Shown here piece after piece: positions 55,752-64,000 of a stretch of 64,000 bases of DNA. The notes beneath the pieces are model-generated. The model worked only from the letters and a program-made list of their open reading frames with translations. It was not told the DNA's origin and ran no database searches. Source of the stretch: Thermoprotei archaeon (GTDB lineage Archaea > Thermoproteota > Thermoprotei > Gearchaeales > WAQG01); the NCBI GenBank assembly GCA_038881895.1, contig JAVZOV010000001.1:434001-498000 (forward strand). The letters run 5' to 3'. Numbering within the stretch: position 1 is the stretch's first letter; each line of letters opens with the position of its first letter. The position numbers and the translations under genes are program-made.

Positions 55752-56213
55752 ATGATTATGAAATCAAATGAAATAGCGTTAACATCAATAATTACTGCCC
55801 TTTACGTTGGGCTAATTGAAATATTTCATCCTATAAGTTTTGAGGTAATACAGGTTAGGGTTGCTAATGCATTACTGGGGGTGGTTCCAGTGTTTGGTTG
55901 GCCGGCAATTGTGGGAGTGACGTTGGGTGTGTTTATAGGTAATATCACGAGTCCGCTAGGTCCTATCGACCTATTAAGCGCAATACCCACCTTCATCGGA
56001 TGCTACATAATTTATAAATTAAAAAGCACAAGCGTCCTACTAGGACTCACAACCTACACACTAATACTCTCACTCTGGGTAGGATACATCCTATGGTACG
56101 TTTTAGGATTACCCTACATAATTACTGTGGCATATCTGTTTATAGGCATTGGGATTTCAACGATCTTTTTAGGCTACATAGTTTACAAAGCATTGAGGCG
56201 TGTGATAAAATGA
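55752..56213 (+). CDS. queT: QueT-type transporter for queuosine/archaeosine precursor
   Basis: 153 residues, about five membrane helices. The family pattern is present: 'ALTSIITALYVGLIEI', 'FEVIQVRVANALLGVVP', 'GVTLGVFIGNITSPLGPIDLL'. QueT proteins are substrate subunits of ECF-type importers of the 7-deazaguanine precursor. The stop overlaps the start of queC by 4 bases (ATGA), tying it to this pathway. No ECF ATPase genes are nearby. Confidence 0.88.
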   Translation: MIMKSNEIALTSIITALYVGLIEIFHPISFEVIQVRVANALLGVVPVFGWPAIVGVTLGVFIGNITSPLGPIDLLSAIPTFIGCYIIYKLKSTSVLLGLTTYTLILSLWVGYILWYVLGLPYIITVAYLFIGIGISTIFLGYIVYKALRRVIK

Positions 56214-56941
56214 TAGACGCATTATCACAAAGAATAGATAATAAGAAAGTTGTAGCTATAATGAGCGGCGGACCTGATAGCACTGGATACGCATATATAT
56301 GGAAGGCGCGAGGATATGAAATTCACCCATTAGTATTCAACTATGGTCAAAAGGCTTCTAAAGAAGTTCAGATTGCAATAAAGCTCGCAAATAGATTAGG
56401 ATTCTCTGAACCAAAAATACTTGACATTAGTTTTATGAAGAAATTGTGGCTAGGTACTCAGCTTACTGATGAAACTGTTAGAGTTGAGAAAGAGTATACT
56501 CCTAGCGTGGTTGTTCCCATAAGGAATGCAGTATTTTTGGTGGTAGCAACAGCTTATGCATATAGTATAGGAGCAAAATATGTCATATACGGAGCGCATG
56601 CTGATGATATAAAGCCAAGACCGGATACTGGCGAACCACAATATCCTGATTGTACTCCAGAGTTCTTACTTGCCCTCCAGACAGCACTGAATATAGGTCA
56701 TTTCAGAAAAGAGCGGGGCATTGAACTGTGGAGTCCTGCGAGAGAAAACATGAGAAAGAGCCAGGTTCTTAAAAAGTTCTATGAACTTGTCGGTGACGTA
56801 GTTTACGAGACATGGAGCTGTTATCTTTCAGGTGAAAAACATTGTGGTGCATGTGAATCATGTAAAAATAGAAGAAGAGCATTCATCGATGCTGGAATAC
56901 CAGACAAAACAGAATATATAGTAGAACCCATAGTTGTTTGA
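56210..56941 (+). CDS. queC: 7-cyano-7-deazaguanine synthase
   Basis: 243 residues converting carboxy-deazaguanine to preQ0, the precursor of archaeosine in tRNA. The PP-loop ATP site SGGPDST lies near residues 18-24, and the zinc cysteines are 'CYLSGEKHCGACESC' near 203-217. The frame is open back to 56093, but the ATG at 56210 overlaps the queT stop and matches the family start. With queT it forms a small operon for making or importing the precursor. Confidence 0.93.
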   Translation: MIDALSQRIDNKKVVAIMSGGPDSTGYAYIWKARGYEIHPLVFNYGQKASKEVQIAIKLANRLGFSEPKILDISFMKKLWLGTQLTDETVRVEKEYTPSVVVPIRNAVFLVVATAYAYSIGAKYVIYGAHADDIKPRPDTGEPQYPDCTPEFLLALQTALNIGHFRKERGIELWSPARENMRKSQVLKKFYELVGDVVYETWSCYLSGEKHCGACESCKNRRRAFIDAGIPDKTEYIVEPIVV

Positions 56942-57026
56942 CTTATTCTATAAAGAATTATGGTTAAACCAATGAAGTACTGGACATATTTTTATATACT
57001 AATTAAAATGTAGATTGCGAAGCATT

Positions 57027-58430
57027 ATGTATCGAGTAGAAAAAGACTCTTTAGGAGAAATTAATGTTCCAATAAACGTATATTATGGTGTCCAAACTGT
57101 TAGAAACATTAATAACTTCAAAATTACTAACATAAAATATCCTGACGTCTTCATAAAGAGCTATGTGATGATTAAAAAAGCGTGCGCCCTTGCCAATATG
57201 GAGCTTAAAGTGTTAGATGAAATACGTGGTAGTGCCATTGTTAAGGCATGCAATGAAATTCTCGATGGAAAATTTTTAGATCAATTTGTTATAGATGCAA
57301 TAAATTCTGGAGCTGGAACCGCATTCAATATGAATGTCAATGAGGTGATCGCTAATAGAGCGTTGGAGATTCTTGGTAAGCAAAAAGGTGATTATGCGTA
57401 TCTTAGCCCTAATGATCATGTTAACATGTCACAATCAACAAATGATACATTTCCTACAGCGGCTCATTTAGCTCTCATATTAATGATAGACAATCTTATC
57501 AACGTTCTTAATGATTTACAACAAGCGTTAAGTTTTAAAGCTAAAGAGTTCAAAGGCATAATAAAAACAGGGCGAACCCACCATATGGACGCGATGCCAA
57601 TAACCCTAGGAATGGAATTCGGCACATACTCGGATATGATCAGAAAAAACATTGAGCTATTAGAATTTGCCAAGAACGAATTAAGATATGTGCCATTAGG
57701 TGGAACTGCGGTGGGTACAGGTGTGAATGCTCCTAAAGGTTTTAAAGAATTAGCTGTGGCAAAACTCAGCCAAATATCAGGTATTAAATTAAAGCACCAG
57801 AAAAATCCAATGTATGGACTACAAAGCAGAACACCATTGACTATCATATCATCTGTTCTAAAAACATTAGCATTAGATATAATAAAAATTGACAATGATA
57901 TCATGCTTATGTCATCTGGGCCAAAAACAGGATTAAACGAAATAACAGTTCAACCCGTAATGCCAGGCTCATCAATAATGCCGGGCAAAACAAATCCAAG
58001 CATATTCGAAGCGATGAATATGATAGCTTACCATATAATCGGAACCGATGTAACAGTAACAATGGCCACAAGTGATGGACTATTAGAACTAAATGTTTAT
58101 ACACCAGTAATAATTTTTGATATTCTTTTCGAACTGCAAATGTTATTAAACTTTCTACCGATATACATAGAAAAAGGTATCAGAGGAATAAAAGCTAATA
58201 AAGAAACATGTGAAAAGCATTTTAGAACAAACCCAAGTCTTGTTACAGCTTTGTCACCCTATATAGGTTATCTTAAAGCTGCTGAAATATATAAAGAGGT
58301 ATTAGCTACAGGAAAAACAATCGAAGAGATAGTAATCGAAAAAAGATTAATGAGTAAAAGGCAATTAAAGAAAATATTTAATCCAAACTCATTACTTAAA
58401 CCATCGCAAATAACAGAACAAAATAAATAG
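57027..58430 (+). CDS. aspA: Aspartate ammonia-lyase
   Basis: 467 residues of the fumarase/aspartase family. Opening 'VPINVYYGVQTVRNINNFKI', 'STNDTFPTAAHLA', 'GRTHHMDAMPITLG' and the flexible loop 'PGSSIMPGKTNPSIFE' are all present. The N-terminal YGxQTxRxxxNF and the overall length favour aspartase (aspartate to fumarate and ammonia) over fumarase. TTTTTATA lies about 30 bases before this ATG. A TTG four codons earlier is less likely to be the start. Confidence 0.88.
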   Translation: MYRVEKDSLGEINVPINVYYGVQTVRNINNFKITNIKYPDVFIKSYVMIKKACALANMELKVLDEIRGSAIVKACNEILDGKFLDQFVIDAINSGAGTAFNMNVNEVIANRALEILGKQKGDYAYLSPNDHVNMSQSTNDTFPTAAHLALILMIDNLINVLNDLQQALSFKAKEFKGIIKTGRTHHMDAMPITLGMEFGTYSDMIRKNIELLEFAKNELRYVPLGGTAVGTGVNAPKGFKELAVAKLSQISGIKLKHQKNPMYGLQSRTPLTIISSVLKTLALDIIKIDNDIMLMSSGPKTGLNEITVQPVMPGSSIMPGKTNPSIFEAMNMIAYHIIGTDVTVTMATSDGLLELNVYTPVIIFDILFELQMLLNFLPIYIEKGIRGIKANKETCEKHFRTNPSLVTALSPYIGYLKAAEIYKEVLATGKTIEEIVIEKRLMSKRQLKKIFNPNSLLKPSQITEQNK

Positions 58431-58470
58431 TCACATTTTTATCTAAGAGATTACACAAATATTTTAGAGA

Positions 58471-59580
58471 ATGAGAAGGACAGGAATAACGATACTTCCA
58501 TTACATGAGGGGGCTGTGCCAAGAAAGCTCATACTCCATATGACAAAATTATCAAACGCAATTATAAGTCTAATAATAAGAGACTATAGTCCGGACGAAG
58601 TCCTCAGAAGAATTTCAGACCCATTTTGGTTCCAAGCATTCGGTTGTGTGTTAGGATTTGACTGGCACTCATCAGGACTTACCACTGTAGTAACAGGAGT
58701 ACTTAGAAACACAATAAAACCAGAACATGGAATACTAGTTCTAGGAGGTAAAGGAGCACTATCAAGAAAAGTTCCAGAAGAATTAAAACTAGTCACAGCA
58801 CTATTTGGAATGAGCGAAAATAAACTAAACGAGCTCAAATATGCAAGCAGAATGACAGCAAAAGTTGATAGTACAGCAATACAAGATGGATACCAGCTCT
58901 ATCATCATGCATTCTTTGTCTCAGAAAAAGGCATATGGACAGTGGTACAACAAGGAATGGATGTATCTACAAAAACCGCACGACGTTATCATTGGATATC
59001 CGAGAAAATAAATAGCTTTGTCAATGAACCACACACAGGCATTGTAGGTGACATGAAAAAAGAATTCGTTCTTAATATGACAGCGAAACAGTCGGAAGAA
59101 GCACGATCCATTAGCGTAGACCTTGTAAAAGAAGGGCCAAAAAGAGTCATGAACGATTTAAAAAACATCACTAAAGGACCGCTAGATAAATGGTTAGACC
59201 TCCAACAAAATATACGCATAGATATGTTCTATCTACCTAAGAAGATCAATTGGGATGCTATAAGACGAGCTTACGAGACACAACCAAAAAATTACGAAGA
59301 ACTTCTCTCAATACAAGGCATAGGCCCAGCAGCTGTAAGAGCATTAGCACTAATTTCAGAATTAATATACGGAAAACCAGCTAGTTGGAAAGATCCAATC
59401 AAGTACACCTTCGCACATGGCGGAAAGGATGGAGTACCGTACCCCGTAGACTTTATTACATACAAGAGAACAATAAACACATTAGAGGAAGCGATCAAGG
59501 AAGCCGAACTAGGAAGGGAAGAAAAAATATCCGCATTAAAACGTCTATCAAACTTTACATATAGATTCGAGAGATCATAA
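58471..59580 (+). CDS. DUF763 family protein
   Basis: 369 residues. The opening 'MRRTGITILPLHEGAVPRKLI' and 'FGCVLGFDWHSSGLTTVVTG' are those of the DUF763 family, common in hyperthermophilic archaea and bacteria and of unknown function. A helix-hairpin-helix-like motif ('LLSIQGIGPAAVRALALI', about 275-292) suggests DNA or RNA contact. It begins 40 bases after aspartase on the same strand. Confidence 0.88.
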   Translation: MRRTGITILPLHEGAVPRKLILHMTKLSNAIISLIIRDYSPDEVLRRISDPFWFQAFGCVLGFDWHSSGLTTVVTGVLRNTIKPEHGILVLGGKGALSRKVPEELKLVTALFGMSENKLNELKYASRMTAKVDSTAIQDGYQLYHHAFFVSEKGIWTVVQQGMDVSTKTARRYHWISEKINSFVNEPHTGIVGDMKKEFVLNMTAKQSEEARSISVDLVKEGPKRVMNDLKNITKGPLDKWLDLQQNIRIDMFYLPKKINWDAIRRAYETQPKNYEELLSIQGIGPAAVRALALISELIYGKPASWKDPIKYTFAHGGKDGVPYPVDFITYKRTINTLEEAIKEAELGREEKISALKRLSNFTYRFERS

Positions 59581-59813
59581 TTCTGAATGATCTCATTAAT
59601 AACACTTTTGAGAGCTTCAACACATCAACATTTATTATGTTTCAATACGTATTACCAAATATCATGTTATTTCATTATTTCTAAAATGTATTCCGTTGCT
59701 TTGATTCTCTCCTGCATTTCGAGTTGTTAAGTTTCTCAGTCATTAATTCATGAAAAATGATGAACGAACGTTACTTTTTTATTTGTTTAAAAATTACTAA
59801 TACATGATGTAGT

Positions 59814-60185
59814 ATGCAAGAAGATTTCCTAAATGAAATAAATCATGCTATAAAACTTCTCGAGAATGCTGTAAAAATGCTTAACGCAAGAAATACCGAA
59901 GCTGCTATACATAACGTGTATGAGGCAGCCCATTTAACTGGCAGACTCATGCTACAAATGAAAGGTAAAAATATTGACAACAGTGTTTCTCTTACTGAAG
60001 TAGCATATCAGCTTTCGGATGAGAATCTTATAGATGAAGATTACTTAGATTTATTAAAGGAGATAAGTGAAATGCGTGAAATGTCTCACTATGATATCTA
60101 CGAACTCTATTCACAGAATGATTTAATACAGATTATAAAAAGAATAAGAAACTTAATCGAAAAAGCAAAACACATGCAACATTAG
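59814..60185 (+). CDS. HEPN-like small helical protein
   Basis: 123 residues, all-helical. The arrangement (N-terminal helix 'INHAIKLLENAVKML', 'AAIHNVYEAAHLTGRLML', then 'MREMSHYDIYEL') resembles HEPN domains, whose ribonuclease motif is Rx4-6H. Here Arg and His in 'REMSHY' are one residue closer than usual, so catalysis is doubtful. No nucleotidyltransferase partner gene is adjacent, as would be expected for the common MNT-HEPN pair; a TnpB-less IS605 relic follows. Confidence 0.6.
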   Translation: MQEDFLNEINHAIKLLENAVKMLNARNTEAAIHNVYEAAHLTGRLMLQMKGKNIDNSVSLTEVAYQLSDENLIDEDYLDLLKEISEMREMSHYDIYELYSQNDLIQIIKRIRNLIEKAKHMQH

Positions 60186-60356
60186 ATTTAAGCATCAATA
60201 ATTTTATTTAGAACCATTATCACTAATCATTATTAACTATTTCAACATCCATCAAGTAAGATATCTCTATATAGACTTTCATATTCCGGGAGTCCTTCAC
60301 TTTCTTTATAACATCGAACGTGTTTTAGCTTACGCTCTTTTATCTTTATATAAAGT

Positions 60357-60607
60357 TAGCCAGAAAACCCGCGCGTTTCAACCGTGGGATGAGTGGCGTA
60401 AAATTTAATGAGTCCCTCAAAGCAATCGATCTTGGACGTTCCGTGAAGAAGGTTGACGGTTGTAGGGAGGGCTTTCAACGTAGCCCATGGGGCAATGGGC
60501 TCTATAAAATGGTGGAGCTGTGAGCCCCGCAAACCAGCAGATGCAACTGGGAGCGCAAAGCTCCGGGCAAACGCTGGAGGCTCTCGGCTTCAGCCGTGGA
60601 GAGTGTC
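60357..60607 (+). repeat. IS605-derived palindrome-ended relic (copy R4)
   Basis: Left side 'TAGCCAGAAAACCCGCGCG' with the inverted repeat pattern followed by GGGATGAGTGGC; right side 'CTCTCGGCTTCAGCCGTGG' then AGAGTGTC, the best-preserved right end in the window. Between them 'GAGCTGTGAGCCCCGCAAAC', 'CAGCAGATGCAACTGG' and 'AAAGCTCCGGGCAAACGC' correspond to the blocks in R1 and R2. GC-rich compared with its surroundings. No tnpB. Confidence 0.7.
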
Positions 60608-60845
60608 GAAATCCTCTTCCAGGTTAGTGTTTTCTTAGCTGCGAATAGTATTCTTCCAAATTGCACTTCTAATTCTTATACTCGAATTCTGGGAATTCCT
60701 TAGCACGAGAGAGCGGTTTAGCTATAATTTCTCTAACTTCAAAATCTTTGAAGAAGTTCATGCTGGTTTGAGTTAAAGTATATATCTTTTATTTGTGAAA
60801 TATTTAAATAGAACAAAATAAATATACTAATATTGATGATATGAA

Positions 60846-62075
60846 ATGAGAAATAAAATATCTATGGATAAACCGGTTGTAGAGATTGACGGCGATGAAA
60901 TGACACGTGTAATGTGGGCGTGGGTTAAAGAGAAATTAATATTGCCGTATGTTGATTTGAAGACTGAATACTATGATTTACATATAAAAAAGAGAGATGA
61001 AACGAATGATCAAATAACAGTACAAGCTGCTGAAGCAATAAAGAAATGGGGAGTAGGTGTTAAATGTGCAACTATTACACCCAATGCGGAAAGAGTAAAA
61101 GAATACAATCTGAAGAAGGAGTGGCCGAGTCCTAATGCAACAATTAGGAAAATTCTTGATGGGACAATATTTAGGGCACCAGTAATTTTAAAAAACATTG
61201 TACCAGCAGTGAGATTCTGGAAGAAACCGATAGTTGTAGCAAGACACGCCTTTGGCGATATATATGATGGTGTAAGTATAAGATTCGACAGTCCAGGTGA
61301 AGCAGAGATAGTATTTAAGTCAGAAAAAGGTGAGATGAAGGCAAAATTCCCCAAGTTTTCGGGTCCAGGTGTGCTTCAAGGAATATATAACATAGATAAA
61401 TCCATAGAAAGTTTTGCGAGAGCTAGTTTCAAATATGCATTAATAAATAAGCTAGATCTTTGGTTTGCTACAAAAGATACGATTTCAAAGGTTTATGATG
61501 CTAGATTCAAAGAGATATTCCAGAAAGTTTACGAAAGTGAGTTTAAAGATGAGTTTAAGAACTTAGGCTTAACGTATAATTATTATCTCATAGATGATGC
61601 CGTAGCTAGGGTTGTAAGATCAGAGGGTGGTTTTGTTTGGGCATGTAAGAATTTTGATGGAGATGTATTTTCAGATTTTGTCTCCACGGCTTACGTGGGT
61701 ACCTTAGCTCTCATGACATCTGAGCTCTTCTCACCTGAAGGATATTATGAATCTGAAGCTGCTCATGGAACCGTTCAAAGACATTATTACAGATATATTA
61801 AAGGTGAAAAAGTTTCAACAAATCCAACAGCCATTATATTTGCTTGGACACGTGGACTTAAAAGAAGAGGAGAACTTGACAACATCACCGATCTAGTAGA
61901 GTTCAGTAACAAACTAGAAACCGCTGTAAAGATTACAATTGAAGATGATAAAATAATGACACAAGACGTCGCTAGAGTAGCGGAACCACCTATAAATGCA
62001 GTAGTCACCACTGAAGAATTCATAGATGCAGTTAAAAAGAATCTAGAAAAATTAATGTCAAAAAAGAATAAGTGA
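60846..62075 (+). CDS. icd: NADP-dependent isocitrate dehydrogenase, eukaryote-like type
   Basis: 409 residues oxidising isocitrate to 2-oxoglutarate. The opening 'VVEIDGDEMTRVMWAWVKEK', 'GVGVKCATITPNAERV', 'SPNATIRKILDGTIFRAP', 'ARHAFGDIYDG' and 'ESEAAHGTVQRHYY' are those of the homodimeric type found in eukaryotes and some bacteria, not of the type usual in bacteria and most archaea. That distribution suggests transfer. ATATTTAAATA lies about 45 bases before the ATG. Confidence 0.93.
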   Translation: MRNKISMDKPVVEIDGDEMTRVMWAWVKEKLILPYVDLKTEYYDLHIKKRDETNDQITVQAAEAIKKWGVGVKCATITPNAERVKEYNLKKEWPSPNATIRKILDGTIFRAPVILKNIVPAVRFWKKPIVVARHAFGDIYDGVSIRFDSPGEAEIVFKSEKGEMKAKFPKFSGPGVLQGIYNIDKSIESFARASFKYALINKLDLWFATKDTISKVYDARFKEIFQKVYESEFKDEFKNLGLTYNYYLIDDAVARVVRSEGGFVWACKNFDGDVFSDFVSTAYVGTLALMTSELFSPEGYYESEAAHGTVQRHYYRYIKGEKVSTNPTAIIFAWTRGLKRRGELDNITDLVEFSNKLETAVKITIEDDKIMTQDVARVAEPPINAVVTTEEFIDAVKKNLEKLMSKKNK

Positions 62076-62235
62076 ACTACCACGCGAAGAGAGTTTTCAG
62101 AATTCAAAGTAAAATGAGAGGGCTATAAGCTTCTGTTGTTAAATACTAGTTGACGTTTCGTTACTATCTGTTTCATCTTGGCTAGAGACTCATGGATAGC
62201 TTTGGGGGTAACGAAAACTCTTCATGTCTTGGTTT

Positions 62236-62500
62236 TCATAGAGTAAGGGATAAATGTAGAGTTACCAGACCAACAATATCAGAGTTTCTATCACTTATAA
62301 TCCATTTAGTTGTTCCAATAGCAATTTTATTTAAATCAATATTTTTTATGCTTTAATAAAGCTATTACAGAAGACATTTGTGCACTTCCAGCTAATAATA
62401 CATAAGCACCTGGTCTTATTATGCCATCGGTTAAACCAGCCATAGCTATTATCACAAGATCACTAACCTTACTGCAGTCCTTTAAAGTATCACCTCAGTC
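62236..62500 (-). pseudogene. Relic of an archaeal CobT-like (UPF0284) phosphoribosyltransferase
   Basis: No complete frame, but on the minus strand one frame reads 'VSDLVIIAMAGLTDGIIRPG' and 'AYVLLAGSAQMSSVIALL', and the next frame 'IDLNKIAIGTTKWIISDRNS' and 'DIVGLV'. These follow the order of the archaeal nicotinate-nucleotide/dimethylbenzimidazole phosphoribosyltransferase-like family (PVLLAGGTQM, then IAVGTTRW). At least one frameshift and the loss of the N-terminal half mark it as dead. Only about 85 codons remain. Confidence 0.55.
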
Positions 62501-62526
62501 TCGTCAACATTTAACTTAGCATCTGA

Positions 62527-62557
62527 ACATCTCTCAGCTTTAGTCGTGGAGTGTGCC
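62527..62557 (+). repeat. IS605 right-end relic (R5)
   Basis: 'CTCTCAGCTTTAGTCGTGG' then AGTGTGCC resembles the right-end hairpin seen at 60590-60607 and 9407-9430. No left end or tnpB accompanies it. It borders the decayed CobT-like sequence. Confidence 0.5.
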
Positions 62558-62647
62558 AAAAACATCATAAAGAGGATGATAAACAAAATAACAGAACTAT
62601 TTATTAGAAAGAAAAATTTTTTATTTTGATGCTATTTTTTATGAGAT

Positions 62648-63514
62648 ATGCTTGGTTCAGTATTAGCAATAGCGATTGCGCTGGTTTGGGGCTTTTCAAC
62701 TGTCCTTATTAGAAAGAATTTGACTGAGTCAAATTATTTTTCCGTTTCTCTAATTATTACCATTGTTGGTCTCATGGTTTTTGCACCTTTAGTTTTCCTC
62801 TTCATTTCTTTGAATTCTGTTAACGTTTATGGTTTGTTATTCTTCTTCCTGGCTGGAATATTTCATCCTGGTTTTGTAAGACTTCTTTACTTTAAGGGTA
62901 TGGAAAAAGTTGGTGCGTCAGTTAACGCGGCCATTTATGCTTCAAATCCCATTTTTAGTTCCTTAATTGCTGTCATTCTGTTAAATGAAAAATTAGAACT
63001 TATTGGTTGGATTGGTATTTTATGTGTTGTGTTAGGTGCCATTTTAATAGAAAATATAAACAGTGATCACCCTCAACCTAGCATAAGAAAAGGATTGGTT
63101 TACTCATTCTCAGCAGCTCTTCTTGTTGGTTTTTCTTATGTTGCCAGAAAGGAAGGTTTAATACTATGGGATTCTCCAATCATCGGTGCTACGATTAGTT
63201 ATATTGCAGCTTTACTCGTTTATAGTTGTGCCTTTCCTTTTCTCTCTAATAATGTAAATAACAGAACATTAAACAGATTAGCATTTAAATTGTTTTGGAA
63301 AGCTGGTGTTGGGATTAGCATTGGCCAGCTCCTATCTTTTTATGCACTTAAGTATAGTGATGTTTCAACTGTTGTACCATTGATACAAATAGAACCTCTC
63401 TTCATATTCCTGTTTATTCGTTATTATCTTAAAGGTATTGAAATTATATCACATAAACTTGTACTTGGCACGCTCATAATCATTTTAGGTGTTTTTCTTG
63501 TAATGTTATCATGA
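62648..63514 (+). CDS. EamA/DMT-family transporter
   Basis: 288 residues with ten membrane helices in two EamA repeats. Repeat one starts 'AIALVWGFSTVLIRKNL' and ends 'IAVILLNEKLELIGWIGILCVVLGA'; repeat two ends 'YLKGIEIISHKLVLGTLIIILGVFLVML'. The typical 'NEKL' loop after helix 4 is present. Family members export amino acids, nucleotides or sugars; substrate unknown. The upstream gap is occupied by pseudogene and transposon debris. Confidence 0.88.
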   Translation: MLGSVLAIAIALVWGFSTVLIRKNLTESNYFSVSLIITIVGLMVFAPLVFLFISLNSVNVYGLLFFFLAGIFHPGFVRLLYFKGMEKVGASVNAAIYASNPIFSSLIAVILLNEKLELIGWIGILCVVLGAILIENINSDHPQPSIRKGLVYSFSAALLVGFSYVARKEGLILWDSPIIGATISYIAALLVYSCAFPFLSNNVNNRTLNRLAFKLFWKAGVGISIGQLLSFYALKYSDVSTVVPLIQIEPLFIFLFIRYYLKGIEIISHKLVLGTLIIILGVFLVMLS

Positions 63515-63938
63515 TTCTTGAAACTTAAAGATATCATGATTAATTTGTTCAAATATCCTAAAATATTAATCCAAAATAAGAAACACATTTTATTATCCTC
63601 TCACGTTAAAATCTATGAGCGTTTTAATACTTAGTTATCAACATCACAAATAGAAAAAATGCAATAATAACTTAAGGTAATAACCATTTATCTTTTATTG
63701 ATGTCCCACGCGATAAATTATTTGAGACTAAAATCATTCAATTAAAAGCAAAATGTTATGGTCATTGTTGAAAGATAAGTTGATGATAGTATGATATTAA
63801 CAAAAATTTAATATCATCTTTAAGTCTTTATACAATTGCTCTCTCTGAAGAAGCCAGATTTTCAGTTGTAAACGTTATTGAAAATTCTAAACGGAGATAA
63901 CGTTAATAGGTTTTGAGAGATATTTTAGTGTGATTATT
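63515..63938. other. Intergenic region with no recognised feature
   Basis: About 420 AT-rich bases between the transporter and the partial gene at the window's edge. I see no coding pattern, RNA gene or transposon end. Confidence 0.5.
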
Positions 63939-64000
63939 ATGGAATATTACACTTATGTTAATAGTCTGAAAGTAAGATTTTTAAACAAAGGTAAAGGCGA
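63939..64000 (+). CDS. Partial gene at window edge
   Basis: An ATG at 63939 opens 'MEYYTYVNSLKVRFLNKGKG', cut by the window end. The 'VNSLKVRFLNKGKG' pattern resembles the first strands of an alpha/beta hydrolase, but 20 residues are too few to be sure. Confidence 0.35.
   Translation, partial: MEYYTYVNSLKVRFLNKGKG

Noticed and set aside
60453-60638. 61-residue plus-strand frame over relic R4
   Set aside because: It lies across the GC-rich guide-RNA-like core and right-end hairpin and has no family pattern; stops are rare there because of base composition.

Overview
The window is AT-rich archaeal DNA. Evidence for an archaeon: TATA-box promoters about 25-30 bases before many start codons (several genes look leaderless), GGTG-type ribosome sites, a TrmB regulator, an archaeal-type B12-binding/SPASM radical SAM pair, a QueT-QueC pair for the archaeosine/queuosine precursor, and IS200/IS605- and IS607-type TnpB elements of the kind common in Thermoproteota. 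A blue-copper (rusticyanin/plastocyanin-like) protein, a UbiA prenyltransferase and a decayed S53 (sedolisin) acid peptidase fit an aerobic, probably thermoacidophilic organism. I cannot name a genus. Layout: 0.1-5 kb holds an ABC importer operon of the nitrate/sulfonate/thiamine-precursor type, a TrmB regulator and a UbiD decarboxylase. 5.2-10.6 kb holds two IS605-type TnpB elements around an NDP-sugar dehydrogenase and a metallo-hydrolase. HypF follows (10.8-13.0 kb). 13.2-16.4 kb is a graveyard: an S53 peptidase relic, and a thiamine-diphosphate enzyme split by an IS607-type insertion that also lost its middle. 16.4-25.1 kb is metabolic: a small membrane protein, an SCP2 protein, a zinc alcohol dehydrogenase, a fused E1 alpha-beta 2-oxoacid dehydrogenase, a cupredoxin, a membrane protein with a winged-helix regulator, and a dehydrogenase/CPBP protease/UbiA cluster. 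25.2-38.5 kb holds a secreted phosphoesterase, a nested pile of transposon remains, a radical SAM pair opposite a TetR regulator, an S13-type peptidase, a UspA protein and an MFS transporter. 38.6-45.8 kb holds LysA, a solo TnpB and an operon of two ArsA-like ATPases bracketed by two paralogous small proteins. 46-64 kb holds a CAU-anticodon tRNA, LUD protein, malate dehydrogenase, cytidine deaminase, endonuclease V, methionyl-tRNA synthetase, QueT-QueC, aspartase, DUF763, a HEPN-like protein, a eukaryote-like isocitrate dehydrogenase and a DMT transporter. The dominant theme is TnpB elements and their debris. Two IS607 lineages have kept only the MerR-like helix-turn-helix of TnpA, lost its serine recombinase domain, and kept TnpB with intact RuvC residues; they must be mobilised in trans or do something else. 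Internally deleted derivatives keep both ends and the guide-RNA-like 3' region. Other points worth attention are the asymmetric ArsA-like pair, a methionyl-tRNA synthetase whose normal start is separated from the body by one extra A, a probable AUU start codon, a TetR palindrome between the radical SAM operon and its regulator, an endonuclease V with Asn where a catalytic Asp is expected, and a decayed CobT-like gene.
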